From the NCBI GenBank assembly GCA_945863605.1, contig CAMAZP010000006.1:1-64000 (forward strand): 64,000 nt of DNA, read 5' to 3'. The translations under genes and the position numbers were made by a program. The notes below the pieces were generated by a model. It saw only the letters and a program-made list of their open reading frames with translations, did not search any database and was not told where the DNA came from. Shown here in pieces: positions 53,597 through 62,301 of this stretch. This stretch comes from Chitinophaga pinensis (GTDB lineage: Bacteria > Bacteroidota > Bacteroidia > Flavobacteriales_D > Crocinitomicaceae). The first letter of the stretch is position 1, and each line of letters starts with the position of its first letter.

Positions 53597-54997
53597 TTAT
53601 TCTGCTAAATTGACAAAATCTGGAACATCCAGTAAACTTGGATTGATTTCAAAAATACTTTTCGCTTTCACTTGATTTTCTTCAACACAATTTGCGAATA
53701 AACGTATAGCATTTTCTTTTTGACCCATTAGCCAGTTTAAATTCACTTCTAACACACGAGCTATCTCATTTTCCTGATCTGTATCATTTATGAATTGACT
53801 TAAACGGTCAAAAGCTTGCATGGGTGATTTGTCGGTTAATAATTCTATATAATCGGATAGACAATCTTCATCGGTTGGGTCCATTGACAAAGATTCTTCA
53901 TAATGTTCAATTGCTATTTCAATTTCATCTATTTTTTCATAGGCACCTGCAAGAACATGATGAATTCCTGCATTTTCAGGGTCGTATTCCAATGCTTTGT
54001 GAATCATTATTATTCCCTCACGAGTGTTACCTAATAAATCTTCAACAATACCTAAGCCAAGCCAACCTTCTGGCAGCAACGGAGCTAGCTCAAGACTTCG
54101 CTTATAGAAATGCTTTGCTAAATCAAACTCATTTAATTGTTCGTGTGCCTCACCTATGTAACACAAAGCCATAGCATCCTCGCCATCTAAACGAATACAT
54201 TCGTGAAAATGCTCCAATGCTTTATGATATTTTTCAAGAGTCAAATACGCATTTCCAATATTGAAATGAGTTGGACCAAAATCAGAATTAATCAAAATAG
54301 AATATTCATATGCCCAAATTGAACGCTCAAAATTTTCAGATTTACTGTATGCATTTCCTAAATTATACCAAGCTGTGAAGGAATAGGGATTTTCATCTAT
54401 AAACGAAGTATAACAATTTATTGCTTGTTGAAAATCTCCTAAACGATCGTAACAATATGCAATTTCATATAGCGCACCTTCATTACTTGGATTAATTTTA
54501 ATGGCCTCTTTTAATACATCTATTGCTTCTTTGAATTGATTTAAGTTCTGATACTCCATTGCAATATCTAGAAAAATCTCATCACGATCTTCAGGCTCAC
54601 ACAAGTTTATAGCGATACGAAAATAACGAATAGCATTTTTAGAATCATGTAATTGACTAAATAGCGCTGCTTTGGTTAAAAAAACTTCAGGATTATCAAA
54701 ATTTGTTTTTTCAATTTGGTTCATCAAATCTAATGCATCATTTAATAGCCCCATCCCACTCATAGCTTGAGCTTTTCTTAGAATGAATAAAGGATTATAC
54801 TGAAAATGATATACACCGTGCTCAGCAGCTAATTTTGCTTTTGAATATTGCCCATTTATAATGTAGTGATCAATAATAGACTCTAATCTATCACTGTCAA
54901 AAAAACCGATTGATTTTCCCTTTAGATGTTCTTCAAATTGCTCAATATCTTCATTTAAGTTGTTATCAGAAAAGTCATCTTCTTCGTCGTCGAACAT
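53597..54997 (-). CDS. Tetratricopeptide repeat protein
   Basis: The 466-residue protein consists of ten or more TPR units with the classical helix pair ('GDFQQAINCYTSFIDENPYS', 'LEKYHKALEHFHECIRLDGE', 'EIAIEHYEESLSMDPTDEDC') and an acidic N-terminus ('DDEEDDFSDNNLNEDIEQFE'). It has no signal peptide, so it is cytoplasmic. It forms an operon with the ComA-like and WD40 genes; it is probably a scaffold, with no direct clue to a partner. Confidence 0.9.
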   Translation of the reverse strand: MFDDEEDDFSDNNLNEDIEQFEEHLKGKSIGFFDSDRLESIIDHYIINGQYSKAKLAAEHGVYHFQYNPLFILRKAQAMSGMGLLNDALDLMNQIEKTNFDNPEVFLTKAALFSQLHDSKNAIRYFRIAINLCEPEDRDEIFLDIAMEYQNLNQFKEAIDVLKEAIKINPSNEGALYEIAYCYDRLGDFQQAINCYTSFIDENPYSFTAWYNLGNAYSKSENFERSIWAYEYSILINSDFGPTHFNIGNAYLTLEKYHKALEHFHECIRLDGEDAMALCYIGEAHEQLNEFDLAKHFYKRSLELAPLLPEGWLGLGIVEDLLGNTREGIIMIHKALEYDPENAGIHHVLAGAYEKIDEIEIAIEHYEESLSMDPTDEDCLSDYIELLTDKSPMQAFDRLSQFINDTDQENEIARVLEVNLNWLMGQKENAIRLFANCVEENQVKAKSIFEINPSLLDVPDFVNLAE

Positions 54998-55153
54998 ATT
55001 TGAATATTTTTGAGAATAAAAGTAATTACTTTAAAACTACAAATCAAATATACTTTAGCTTATTTTCTAACAAACAAAAGTTATTATAATTAAAAATCAA
55101 AAAAATCAACCCATCAGAGCTGCATTTCAAAGTTTAGTTCACTCTAGTACTTT

Positions 55154-55504
55154 TCACTCACATTCAATGTTTTGCCATGCTCCTAGGTTTTCGATGTTTT
55201 TAACACCCAAAGATTCTAATTGTAGTTTTGCATTTCCAGCACGAGCGCCACTTCTACAAACTAGAATTACTTTGTCGTACTTTTTTAATTCTTCTGCTTT
55301 TGTTTCCACGATATCCAAAGGATAATTTACTGAGCAGTTCGCGTGACCATCGTTCCATTCTTCGATAGTTCTGACATCTACAATAATTGTTTTCATATTT
55401 TGGTTTTCAGATTTAGTACTAGAATTATTTTCTGTTATCGGTTTGTCGGTGTTTGCACAACTCATCAAAGCAAAAAAAGAAAGTGAAAAAACAAATGTCT
55501 TCAT
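55154..55504 (-). CDS. Rhodanese-domain lipoprotein
   Basis: The 116-residue protein has a lipobox ('SLSFFALMSCANT', Cys16). A single rhodanese domain has 'IIVDVRTIEEWNDGHANCSV' and the sulfur-carrying Cys in 'VILVCRSGARAGNAK'. It should transfer or bind sulfane sulfur on the periplasmic face of a membrane. It is 11 bp after the TauE/SafE gene, in the sulfur island. Confidence 0.9.
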   Translation of the reverse strand: MKTFVFSLSFFALMSCANTDKPITENNSSTKSENQNMKTIIVDVRTIEEWNDGHANCSVNYPLDIVETKAEELKKYDKVILVCRSGARAGNAKLQLESLGVKNIENLGAWQNIECE

Positions 55505-55515
55505 GTTTAATTGTT

Positions 55516-56334
55516 TTAATGACCACCGCCTGATTTAAGCAAAAACTGATCTAGAATGATGTATATTCCCATTATTAAAACAAACCAGCCAAACCCTTTT
55601 TTTAATTTATTGCCATCAATTGATTTTGAAATCCAGTTTCCGATGAAGATTCCACCAATTGCTAATGCGGTCACGCTACCTAAAAGCACCCAATCCATTT
55701 TTGCTGCGTTTTCAGATAAATCTCCTGTAAAACCGATTAATGATTTTGCAGCGATAATTAATAAGGAAGTACCAACAGCCATTTTCATTGGAAGTTTACT
55801 CAACATAACCAATGCTGGAATAATCAAAAATCCTCCTCCTGCACCAACTAAACCTGTTAAAACGCCAACAACTGAACCTTCTAAAATAATCAAAGGATAG
55901 TTGAATACTTGCTCTTCTTCCTTTTCTTCGGTTTTCGATTTCTTATCTCGAATCATTGAAACAGATGCTGCAACCATTAAAACAGCAAACAACATCATCA
56001 TCAAAATTGATTTGGTAACCATAAAATCTCCTATGGAAAAAACGTCATCTGGAATGGCAGGCACAATTAATTTACGTGTTGCAAATACAGCTACAATCGA
56101 AGGTGCTCCAAAAACAAGTGCCGTCTTAAGGTTGATAGTGCCTTGTTTATACTTTGGAAATGCACCCACTAAACTACTTGTCCCAACGATAAAAAGTGAA
56201 TAAGCAGTTGCCATCATTGGGTCAACTTTGAAAAGATAAACTAAAACGGGAACTGTTAAAATCGAACCTCCACCGCCGATTAATCCCAACGATATTCCTA
56301 TTAAAATTGATGCTAAATAGCCGAATATTTCCAT
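55516..56334 (-). CDS. TauE/SafE-family sulfite/organosulfonate transporter
   Basis: The 272-residue inner-membrane protein has about eight helices. It shows the TauE/SafE duplication: 'GISLGLIGGGGSILTVPVLV' in the first half and 'VGVLTGLVGAGGGFLIIPAL' in the second. By family it exports sulfite or related anions, fitting the neighbouring rhodanese genes. It has its own putative activated promoter (56352-56396). Confidence 0.9.
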   Translation of the reverse strand: MEIFGYLASILIGISLGLIGGGGSILTVPVLVYLFKVDPMMATAYSLFIVGTSSLVGAFPKYKQGTINLKTALVFGAPSIVAVFATRKLIVPAIPDDVFSIGDFMVTKSILMMMLFAVLMVAASVSMIRDKKSKTEEKEEEQVFNYPLIILEGSVVGVLTGLVGAGGGFLIIPALVMLSKLPMKMAVGTSLLIIAAKSLIGFTGDLSENAAKMDWVLLGSVTALAIGGIFIGNWISKSIDGNKLKKGFGWFVLIMGIYIILDQFLLKSGGGH

Positions 56335-56351
56335 TACTTAATTTTTTTGTA

Positions 56352-56359
56352 CAAAGATG
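56352..56359 (-). promoter_or_regulatory. -7 element of the TauE/SafE gene
   Basis: On the minus strand CATCTTTG is one base from TAnnTTTG (C for T at the first position). Its G end is exactly 36.5 bp from the centre of the operator at 56381-56396, the same spacing as in the MBL-rhodanese promoter. Confidence 0.5.
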
Positions 56360-56380
56360 TCTGTATTCAAATTCAAGATT

Positions 56381-56396
56381 TGTTACTTGTGTTACA
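56381..56396. promoter_or_regulatory. Crp/Fnr-type operator upstream of TauE/SafE
   Basis: TGTTACTTGTGTTACA contains half-sites GTTAC-N4-GTTAC in the 5-4-5 layout of Crp/Fnr operators. One central base of the left half breaks the symmetry (ideal GTAAC-N4-GTTAC). It lies 47-62 bp upstream of the start codon. Confidence 0.55.
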
Positions 56397-56401
56397 CTGA
56401 T

Positions 56402-57820
56402 TTAAAAATGATAATTCAAAACAACGTTCACTAAGAGCATATTTACTTTATTGATTACATACCTGCGATTTCCGTAAATTTCTCCCTCACGTAGTTTAGC
56501 AGTTAATAATAATTGAGCTTCTAAACCTTTGAAAATAGTTTCAAATCGATATCTTGTATCCAAACTTAAATGAAAATAAGATGGAACTCCATATTTGTTT
56601 AGTGCAAAATCTTTAACATCGGGTAAAGCTATATAACCTGCAGCTAATGAAGTTTTAAAAGTTGTGCTTTGAGGTTTGAAGTCAATTTTTGCAACAAGCG
56701 CATGCACATCTCCAAATCCTTCACTTCTTTCTCTAGGAATAAAAGTGAAAAATGGATCTCTCCCCAACTCTCTTGGGAATAAATAACGCCCATGTTTAGT
56801 GATGCGATTATAAGCCAAAGAATAATCCAAAATAGTTGTTTTCAAACTTACCTTTCCTCCAAAAGTCATTGCTTTCGATCCCTTTTCAACGTAAGTATGG
56901 GCTTGGTCTTCACTTCCACCGTAATTCAAAGCATCCTGACGAATAAATTGTCCTTCTGCAATAAGTCTCGTTGAACCCGTTAATTCTTTGGTGTATTTCG
57001 CTTGAACTAGTGCATTGTTTAGAATATTATCCAAATAATAATCCCAAGCTTGAAATTCAAAGTTCTTTGGTTTAAAACGAGCAGAAACAACACCTAATCC
57101 TTTCGATTCAAGATGGTCGTGGTATTCGGAACGTTCTCCTGTACTTGTTACTCCTTGCGGATATAAACCGATTGACTCGTCCATTCTAAACCATTTGGTA
57201 GTACTTCGTGGAGAAATTGCATACAAATATCCTCCTTCAAAACGCCATTTTTTTGATGGTTCAAAATCCATCCAAAGTCCTTCGACACCAGTTCCGCGCA
57301 TACGTCCATCTTGTAAATTCACCATTGGAGTATTCACCAATTGTCTTCCAAAAGTTAGATGCGCTTTTTTAAAATTATACTTTAAATACAATTCCTCTAA
57401 GCGGTCCATATCTTTGTGGTTGTTCGGGTTTTCGACATCAAAAAGTCCAATCTCGTAGCGATTCACTTGACCAGTGATTGAATCAACTTTAGTCATTGAA
57501 GAAGAACCCAAATCAAAAAAATAAAAACCACTTGCCGCAAATTGAAATCCATGAAATTTATTGGATTCGTAACGTAAACCTCCTCCTCCAGCATTTGCAA
57601 AATAATCAGTTAGTTCACCTTCATTAATTGTTGAACTGAAATAATAGCGAAAATGACCGTGAAAAGTTCCTGTTTTGAAGGCGTGTAGCAATGAAGTTGA
57701 ATCGTCTGTTTGATTATGTTTTCCTTTCCACATCGAAGGTTTATCGTGAACTTCTTGGTGTTGAGCTACACTTGAATAAGTAATTAAAAGGAATGAAAAA
57801 AATGAAAAAAGTGCTTTCAT
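56402..57820 (-). CDS. OprD-like outer-membrane porin of the sulfur island
   Basis: The 472-residue protein has a signal peptide ('LFSFFSFLLITYSSVAQ') and then alternating strands with large loops: 'FHGHFRYYFSSTINEGEL', 'AHLTFGRQLVNTPMVNLQDG', 'EFQAWDYYLDNILNNALVQ'. It ends in an aromatic 'MLLVNVVLNYHF'. The 'RQxxxTPxxxxxDxR' segment is a hallmark of OprD-family porins. It is encoded 9 bp after the diheme cytochrome, suggesting it admits the cytochrome's substrate (thiosulfate or tetrathionate) to the periplasm, which is inference. Confidence 0.72.
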   Translation of the reverse strand: MKALFSFFSFLLITYSSVAQHQEVHDKPSMWKGKHNQTDDSTSLLHAFKTGTFHGHFRYYFSSTINEGELTDYFANAGGGGLRYESNKFHGFQFAASGFYFFDLGSSSMTKVDSITGQVNRYEIGLFDVENPNNHKDMDRLEELYLKYNFKKAHLTFGRQLVNTPMVNLQDGRMRGTGVEGLWMDFEPSKKWRFEGGYLYAISPRSTTKWFRMDESIGLYPQGVTSTGERSEYHDHLESKGLGVVSARFKPKNFEFQAWDYYLDNILNNALVQAKYTKELTGSTRLIAEGQFIRQDALNYGGSEDQAHTYVEKGSKAMTFGGKVSLKTTILDYSLAYNRITKHGRYLFPRELGRDPFFTFIPRERSEGFGDVHALVAKIDFKPQSTTFKTSLAAGYIALPDVKDFALNKYGVPSYFHLSLDTRYRFETIFKGLEAQLLLTAKLREGEIYGNRRYVINKVNMLLVNVVLNYHF

Positions 57821-57829
57821 GTGATCTTG

Positions 57830-58897
57830 TTATTTCTTAGCCAATTCTTGAAAAGGACCGTATTTGTGTTGTTTCTCTGAAAATTTATCTGTGTAAGGTC
57901 CAAAAGGATGATCCATTGGTTTTTTAGATTTATCTGGCCAATCTTTTGGTGTATTTTTATGTGGACGAGGCATTGATACAACATAAGCAGCAACATCCCA
58001 AGAGTCTTCGTCAGAAAGAGTTGGATTTTCGTGGCTTATACCAAACGGCATATTGTATTTAACATACTTAGCCATATTGCTTATGCGGTATAATCCAGCT
58101 GCATCGTTGAAACTTTCATTACCCCAAAGTGCTGGATAGATGAATTCTCTTCCGTATTCGTCTTTTGTACCCTCCCCATTCGTTTGATGACAGCTTGCAC
58201 ATTGGTTTTCATAGACAATTTTTCCCTTTTCTGGATCGGCAGCTCGCGAAAGTAAGGTGATATCTTTCAAGCCTGAACCTACTGCTTTTTCGCCTTTTTT
58301 GACATTCCTTCCAATGTATTTAAGATAGGCAACAATCGCTTTCATTTCAGGACTATTTGTTGCTAAAGCTTTTCCATTTAAACTTCTTTCAAAACAGTCG
58401 TTGACACGTTTTTCAATGCTTTCCATCTTTCCACTTCTCGCACGCAATTTAGGATAAGTTGAAGCTACTGAACCGTAATTATTACCAAATACTTTTGTTC
58501 CTGCATTCAAATGGCAATTTTGACAATTCAAGCCATTAGATTGTTGTGCAACTGTTCCTTTTGGCCCTAAATAATAGGCTGTGTGCATAATTAATTCTTT
58601 ACCATAAATTACCTCATCCAATAGTTTATCATCAGTGATTAAATTCAAACTTGGTGGCGACCAAAACATACTTGTTTCTCTTGTCTCGGTATTAATTATT
58701 GCGATGGTATCAACAATTTGAGGTCTTAAATCATTCTCACCAAAACTTCCAAAAAAATTATTAATTGTTGATAAATTAAGTAGCAATATAGGAATTAGGA
58801 CTACTAATACAGAAAGAATAACCACTAATCGCAACAGACGACGAACTGCACGTTGCAAAGCTTCAATAATTGGATCTTTTTGATTTTCCATGGTCAA
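57830..58897 (-). CDS. Membrane-anchored diheme cytochrome c, TsdA-like thiosulfate dehydrogenase
   Basis: The 355-residue protein has an N-terminal transmembrane anchor (~21-43) instead of a cleaved signal. It has two c-type haem sites: CQNCH (125-129) and CASCH (233-237). Between them 'KRVNDCFERSLNGKAL' carries Cys168, matching the unusual axial cysteine of TsdA thiosulfate dehydrogenases ('CFERS' motif, from family knowledge). The second domain has the Met-ligand candidate 'YVKYNMPFGISHENPTLS'. It should oxidise thiosulfate to tetrathionate in the periplasm. The gene lies between the YeeE pair and the porin. Confidence 0.8.
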   Translation of the reverse strand: MTMENQKDPIIEALQRAVRRLLRLVVILSVLVVLIPILLLNLSTINNFFGSFGENDLRPQIVDTIAIINTETRETSMFWSPPSLNLITDDKLLDEVIYGKELIMHTAYYLGPKGTVAQQSNGLNCQNCHLNAGTKVFGNNYGSVASTYPKLRARSGKMESIEKRVNDCFERSLNGKALATNSPEMKAIVAYLKYIGRNVKKGEKAVGSGLKDITLLSRAADPEKGKIVYENQCASCHQTNGEGTKDEYGREFIYPALWGNESFNDAAGLYRISNMAKYVKYNMPFGISHENPTLSDEDSWDVAAYVVSMPRPHKNTPKDWPDKSKKPMDHPFGPYTDKFSEKQHKYGPFQELAKK

Positions 58898-58906
58898 AAT
58901 TGATAA

Positions 58907-59320
58907 CTAGTGAGGAAGATAATCCTTGATGATACCGTAGAAAAAAGTTCCTATCATTGCAAAAAGAATCACGATTGAAAAACTCAGAAAACCATAACCG
59001 AGATTCACAACCATTGGACCTGGACAAGCACCACTAAGTGCCCAACCCAACCCAAAAATTGTTCCTCCAAACAAGTACCTTAGAATGGATTTATCTTTTG
59101 GATAAAAGGCGATTGGACTTCCAGAAATGTCTCTGACTTTAAATTTTTTAATTAAGGAAACACCAATTATACCAAGTACTACAGCTGTGCCGATTATTCC
59201 ATACATATGAAAAGCTTGAAAGCGAAACATTTCTTGAATGCGATACCAAGAAAGAGCTTCAGACTTTGTCATTACAATTCCAAACAGAATTCCAACGACT
59301 AAAAATTTTATAAATTTCAT
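58907..59320 (-). CDS. YeeE/YedE-type sulfur transporter, short subunit (DUF6691-like)
   Basis: The 137-residue protein has four hydrophobic helices and the conserved 'FGLGWALSGACPGPMVVNLG' with the transport cysteine in SGACPGP. It pairs with the 186-residue homologue encoded 7 bp upstream. Family knowledge: YeeE/TsuA proteins take up thiosulfate or move sulfane sulfur across the inner membrane through relayed cysteines. Confidence 0.9.
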   Translation of the reverse strand: MKFIKFLVVGILFGIVMTKSEALSWYRIQEMFRFQAFHMYGIIGTAVVLGIIGVSLIKKFKVRDISGSPIAFYPKDKSILRYLFGGTIFGLGWALSGACPGPMVVNLGYGFLSFSIVILFAMIGTFFYGIIKDYLPH

Positions 59321-59327
59321 CTGTTAT

Positions 59328-59888
59328 TCAATTAAAAATTAGTGGAAAAATCAAATAAGTCATTGCAAGTCCGCCTATAAAAAATCCAACTACAGCAATA
59401 AGTGATGGGATTTGTAAATCAGAAATTCCGCTGATTGCATGACCAGAGGTACAACCTCCAGCATAACGAGAACCGAGGCCAACTAAGAATCCTCCAACTG
59501 CAAGTATAAGGAAACCTTTTAAGCTAAAAACTGCTTCCCAACTAAATAATTCCTTTGGTTGTATCCCTTCAGGAGCACTAAAACCAAGTTTCTTTAAATC
59601 TTCAATTGTAGCAGCTGAAATTTGTACTGGATCAGTAGTGCTTAAAAATTGGTTGGCGATAAATCCACCTAAAATTGCTCCAACTAAAAAAACCAAGTTC
59701 CAACTTTGAGTTTTCCAGTCAAAATCAAAAAACTTCACCACTTTTCCCGCTCCTGCAATACTGCACATTGTGCGTAAATTGGATGAGAAGCCGAATGATT
59801 TACCGAAAAATAATAGTATGAACATAATAGATGAAATAATAATTCCTGAAAACCACCATGTCCAAGGTTGCTTAATAAATTCTATCAT
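59328..59888 (-). CDS. YeeE/YedE-type sulfur transporter, long subunit
   Basis: The 186-residue protein has five helices, with 'FSSNLRTMCSIAGAGKVV' and the key motif 'GLGSRYAGGCTSGHAISGIS' carrying the sulfur-relay cysteine. It is partner of the next gene (7-bp gap); together they correspond to one split YeeE transporter. It lies directly after the universal stress protein gene (10 bp). Confidence 0.92.
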   Translation of the reverse strand: MIEFIKQPWTWWFSGIIISSIMFILLFFGKSFGFSSNLRTMCSIAGAGKVVKFFDFDWKTQSWNLVFLVGAILGGFIANQFLSTTDPVQISAATIEDLKKLGFSAPEGIQPKELFSWEAVFSLKGFLILAVGGFLVGLGSRYAGGCTSGHAISGISDLQIPSLIAVVGFFIGGLAMTYLIFPLIFN

Positions 59889-59898
59889 ATATCTGTTT

Positions 59899-60729
59899 TT
59901 AATTTAAGTGAAATGAGATTATGGGTTTGTGTAGATGATTAATTAATTTCTCTGTTGCACTTGAATGAAAAAAGCCTCCTTTTCCGTGGGTTCCGATACA
60001 AATCAAATCCATGTCTATCATTTGGTTAAAGTGAATTACTCCGCTCTCAACATCTGTATCTTTAATCACGTGTGTTTGAATATTTTCTAGTCCGTGTTCT
60101 TTTGCGAAATCGTGCATATTTTTTACAATTTTCTCTGCATCCATTCCTGTTCTAGAAATTTGTAACAAGTGTAACTCAGCATTGAAATTTAATAGAAAGC
60201 GTTTCAATAAATATAACTCTTGGTGGTGACTATCTTCAAATTGATGCACCAACAAAATACGTTTTATCGCTAGATCAGAACGATTACACATTAAAGATAA
60301 AACGGGAACTTTTGACTTTCTCGCTACGATTTGTGTTTCAGAACCAGCCAATTTTTCAAAAAAACCTGTGGCTCCTTTTGTTCCCATAGCGATTAAATCA
60401 AAACTATGCTTTTCTGCAAAATCGACAATCGTTTCGTTCGTTGCACCGATTCGAATATGTGTATGAATATCTTTTCCATACTCATCTTGTATCTGACGCA
60501 ATTTTTTTGATGCAATTTCTCGGTGTACAGCTACATATTCTATGTCAATTTCTCCGCAAGTTGTGATCTCTCCTATATCGCTGATTGTAACTGTATCAGG
60601 AAAATTCATTACGTGTAAAAAATGAACTTCTAGCTTGGTTTGTTGTCGAATTTTATTAACTAGTATAAATGCATATTCCGCTTGAACTGAAAAATCGGTT
60701 GGAATTAAAACTTTTAATTTCTTGTTCAT
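59899..60729 (-). CDS. Universal stress protein with tandem Usp domains
   Basis: The 276-residue cytoplasmic protein has two Usp folds: residues ~1-145 with the ATP-binding-type 'LIAMGTKGATGFFEKLAGSE' loop, and ~150-276 with 'LICIGTHGKGGFFHSSATEK' (G-x2-G-x9-G[ST] pattern). It heads the sulfur transporter/cytochrome/porin run. In other Bacteroidota, Usp genes occur beside MBL-rhodanese genes, but its effector is unknown. Confidence 0.9.
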   Translation of the reverse strand: MNKKLKVLIPTDFSVQAEYAFILVNKIRQQTKLEVHFLHVMNFPDTVTISDIGEITTCGEIDIEYVAVHREIASKKLRQIQDEYGKDIHTHIRIGATNETIVDFAEKHSFDLIAMGTKGATGFFEKLAGSETQIVARKSKVPVLSLMCNRSDLAIKRILLVHQFEDSHHQELYLLKRFLLNFNAELHLLQISRTGMDAEKIVKNMHDFAKEHGLENIQTHVIKDTDVESGVIHFNQMIDMDLICIGTHGKGGFFHSSATEKLINHLHKPIISFHLN

Positions 60730-60790
60730 AATTTTATGATTTATAGATTTTACCTATTATTAAATAAATTTTCCAACAGTTCCATTAAGT

Positions 60791-60821
60791 GTAAAAAGGA
60801 GCCAATTAGACTCCTCTTTAC
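60791..60821 (-). terminator. Terminator of the MBL-rhodanese gene
   Basis: GTAAAAAGGAG and CTCCTCTTTAC form an 11-bp stem with one mismatch around a 9-base loop. On the minus strand GGAG...CTCC is followed by TTTTT, 14 bp after the gene's stop codon. Confidence 0.6.
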
Positions 60822-60834
60822 ATACAAAAAAATA

Positions 60835-62247
60835 CTATTTCATTACTTTGCTTTGACAAACAAAATCTGTTTTTGGAACACCCGTTTCTGCAATTGCTTT
60901 AAATCCGCCAGCGATTTCTGTAAAGTTACGGTAACCTCTTGCTTGTAAAATACTCGCAGCTATCATACTTCTGTAACCACCTGCACAATGCATAAAGAAA
61001 TGTTGTTCTGGATTTATATCTTTTGTCCATTCATTGATGTAAGCAAGTGGTTTGCTGTAAGCATCTTCTACGTGTTCAGCACCATATTCGCTTTCTTTTC
61101 TAACATCAATCACCATCGAAGCGCCTAATTCAAATTTAGCTTTGAATTCGTCAGCATTAATTCTGTTTACTGTGTCAATCTCTTTGCCAGCTTTTTCCCA
61201 AGCATCAAATCCTCCTTCTAAGAATCCTAACACATGGTCGAAACCAACTCGACTTAAACGAGTGATTACTTCTTCTTCCATTCCTGGTTCTGTAACTAAT
61301 AAGATTTCTTGTTTTACATCACCAATTAAAGCACCAACCCAAGGAGCGAAGTCACCGTTTACACCAATATTTACAGATTGTGGAACAAAACCTTGGTAAA
61401 AAATACCACTATCTCTTGTGTCTAAAATCAAAGCACCTGAAGACTCTGCTAATAATTCGAAAGCATCTGGAGTAAAGGCTGTCATTGCTTTTAGCTTTAC
61501 GTCTTCAAAGTTTTCGTAGCCTTTTTTGTTCATTGCCACATTGAATCCAAAGTATGCTGGCGGAGGTAATAATCCGTCAGTTACTGCTTCGATAAATGCT
61601 TCTTTCGAAGGTTGGTTCAAAGCATAATTCATTTTCTTTTGGTTACCTAAAGTGTCAACCGTTTCTTTCATCATGTTTTTACCACACGCAGAACCAGCGC
61701 CATGAGCAGGATAAACAGTAATATCATCACTCAAAGGCATAATTTTAGTCATTAAACTTTCATATAAAAGTCCAGCTAATTGTTCTTGCGTCATATCCGC
61801 AGCTTTTTGAGCTAAGTCAGGACGACCAACATCACCTAAAAATAAGGTGTCACCAGAGAAAATTGCTGTTTCTTTTCCTTGTTCGTCAATTAACAAGTAT
61901 GTTGTGCTTTCCATTGTGTGACCAGGAGTGTGTAAGGCTTTGATTTTGATTGCACCAATTTCAAACACTTGATTATCTTCAGCGATAATTGCTTCAAATT
62001 CTGGTTTTGCGTTTGGACCAAAAACAATTGGTGCATTTGTTTTTTTACTCAAATCTAAATGTCCAGAAACGAAATCAGCGTGAAAATGAGTTTCAAATAT
62101 ATATTTCAAAGTAACATCATCAGCTGTTAAACGATCAATATATGGTTGAATTTCACGCAAAGGATCAATAATAAAAGCCTCACCATTACTTGTTACGTAA
62201 TACGCGCCTTGAGCCAAACAGCCCGTATAAATTTGTTCAATTTTCAT
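60835..62247 (-). CDS. MBL-fold hydrolase fused to two rhodanese domains (persulfide dioxygenase-like)
   Basis: The 470-residue protein has a metallo-beta-lactamase domain (~1-240) with 'THFHADFVSGHLDL' (His54, His56, Asp58), 'LHTPGHTMEST', 'FSGDTLFLGDVGRPDL' and 'YPAHGAGSACGK', as in ETHE1-type persulfide dioxygenases. Rhodanese 1 (~255-355) lacks the catalytic cysteine (loop 'LLVTEPGMEEEV'). Rhodanese 2 (~365-465) keeps it in 'FMHCAGGYRSMIAASIL'. Such fusions oxidise glutathione- or thiol-persulfide and pass sulfur on. It has its own promoter with a 20-bp palindromic operator upstream. Confidence 0.9.
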   Translation of the reverse strand: MKIEQIYTGCLAQGAYYVTSNGEAFIIDPLREIQPYIDRLTADDVTLKYIFETHFHADFVSGHLDLSKKTNAPIVFGPNAKPEFEAIIAEDNQVFEIGAIKIKALHTPGHTMESTTYLLIDEQGKETAIFSGDTLFLGDVGRPDLAQKAADMTQEQLAGLLYESLMTKIMPLSDDITVYPAHGAGSACGKNMMKETVDTLGNQKKMNYALNQPSKEAFIEAVTDGLLPPPAYFGFNVAMNKKGYENFEDVKLKAMTAFTPDAFELLAESSGALILDTRDSGIFYQGFVPQSVNIGVNGDFAPWVGALIGDVKQEILLVTEPGMEEEVITRLSRVGFDHVLGFLEGGFDAWEKAGKEIDTVNRINADEFKAKFELGASMVIDVRKESEYGAEHVEDAYSKPLAYINEWTKDINPEQHFFMHCAGGYRSMIAASILQARGYRNFTEIAGGFKAIAETGVPKTDFVCQSKVMK

Positions 62248-62274
62248 TTTGATATTATTTAAGGTTTAGTGGTA

Positions 62275-62282
62275 CAAAAATA
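62275..62282 (-). promoter_or_regulatory. -7 element of the MBL-rhodanese gene
   Basis: On the minus strand TATTTTTG matches TAnnTTTG exactly. The -33 position (19 bp upstream) coincides with the edge of the palindromic operator, so no TTG is present and an activator is likely needed. Confidence 0.6.
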
Positions 62283-62301
62283 AAAGAGAAAATAAAGATG
62301 G

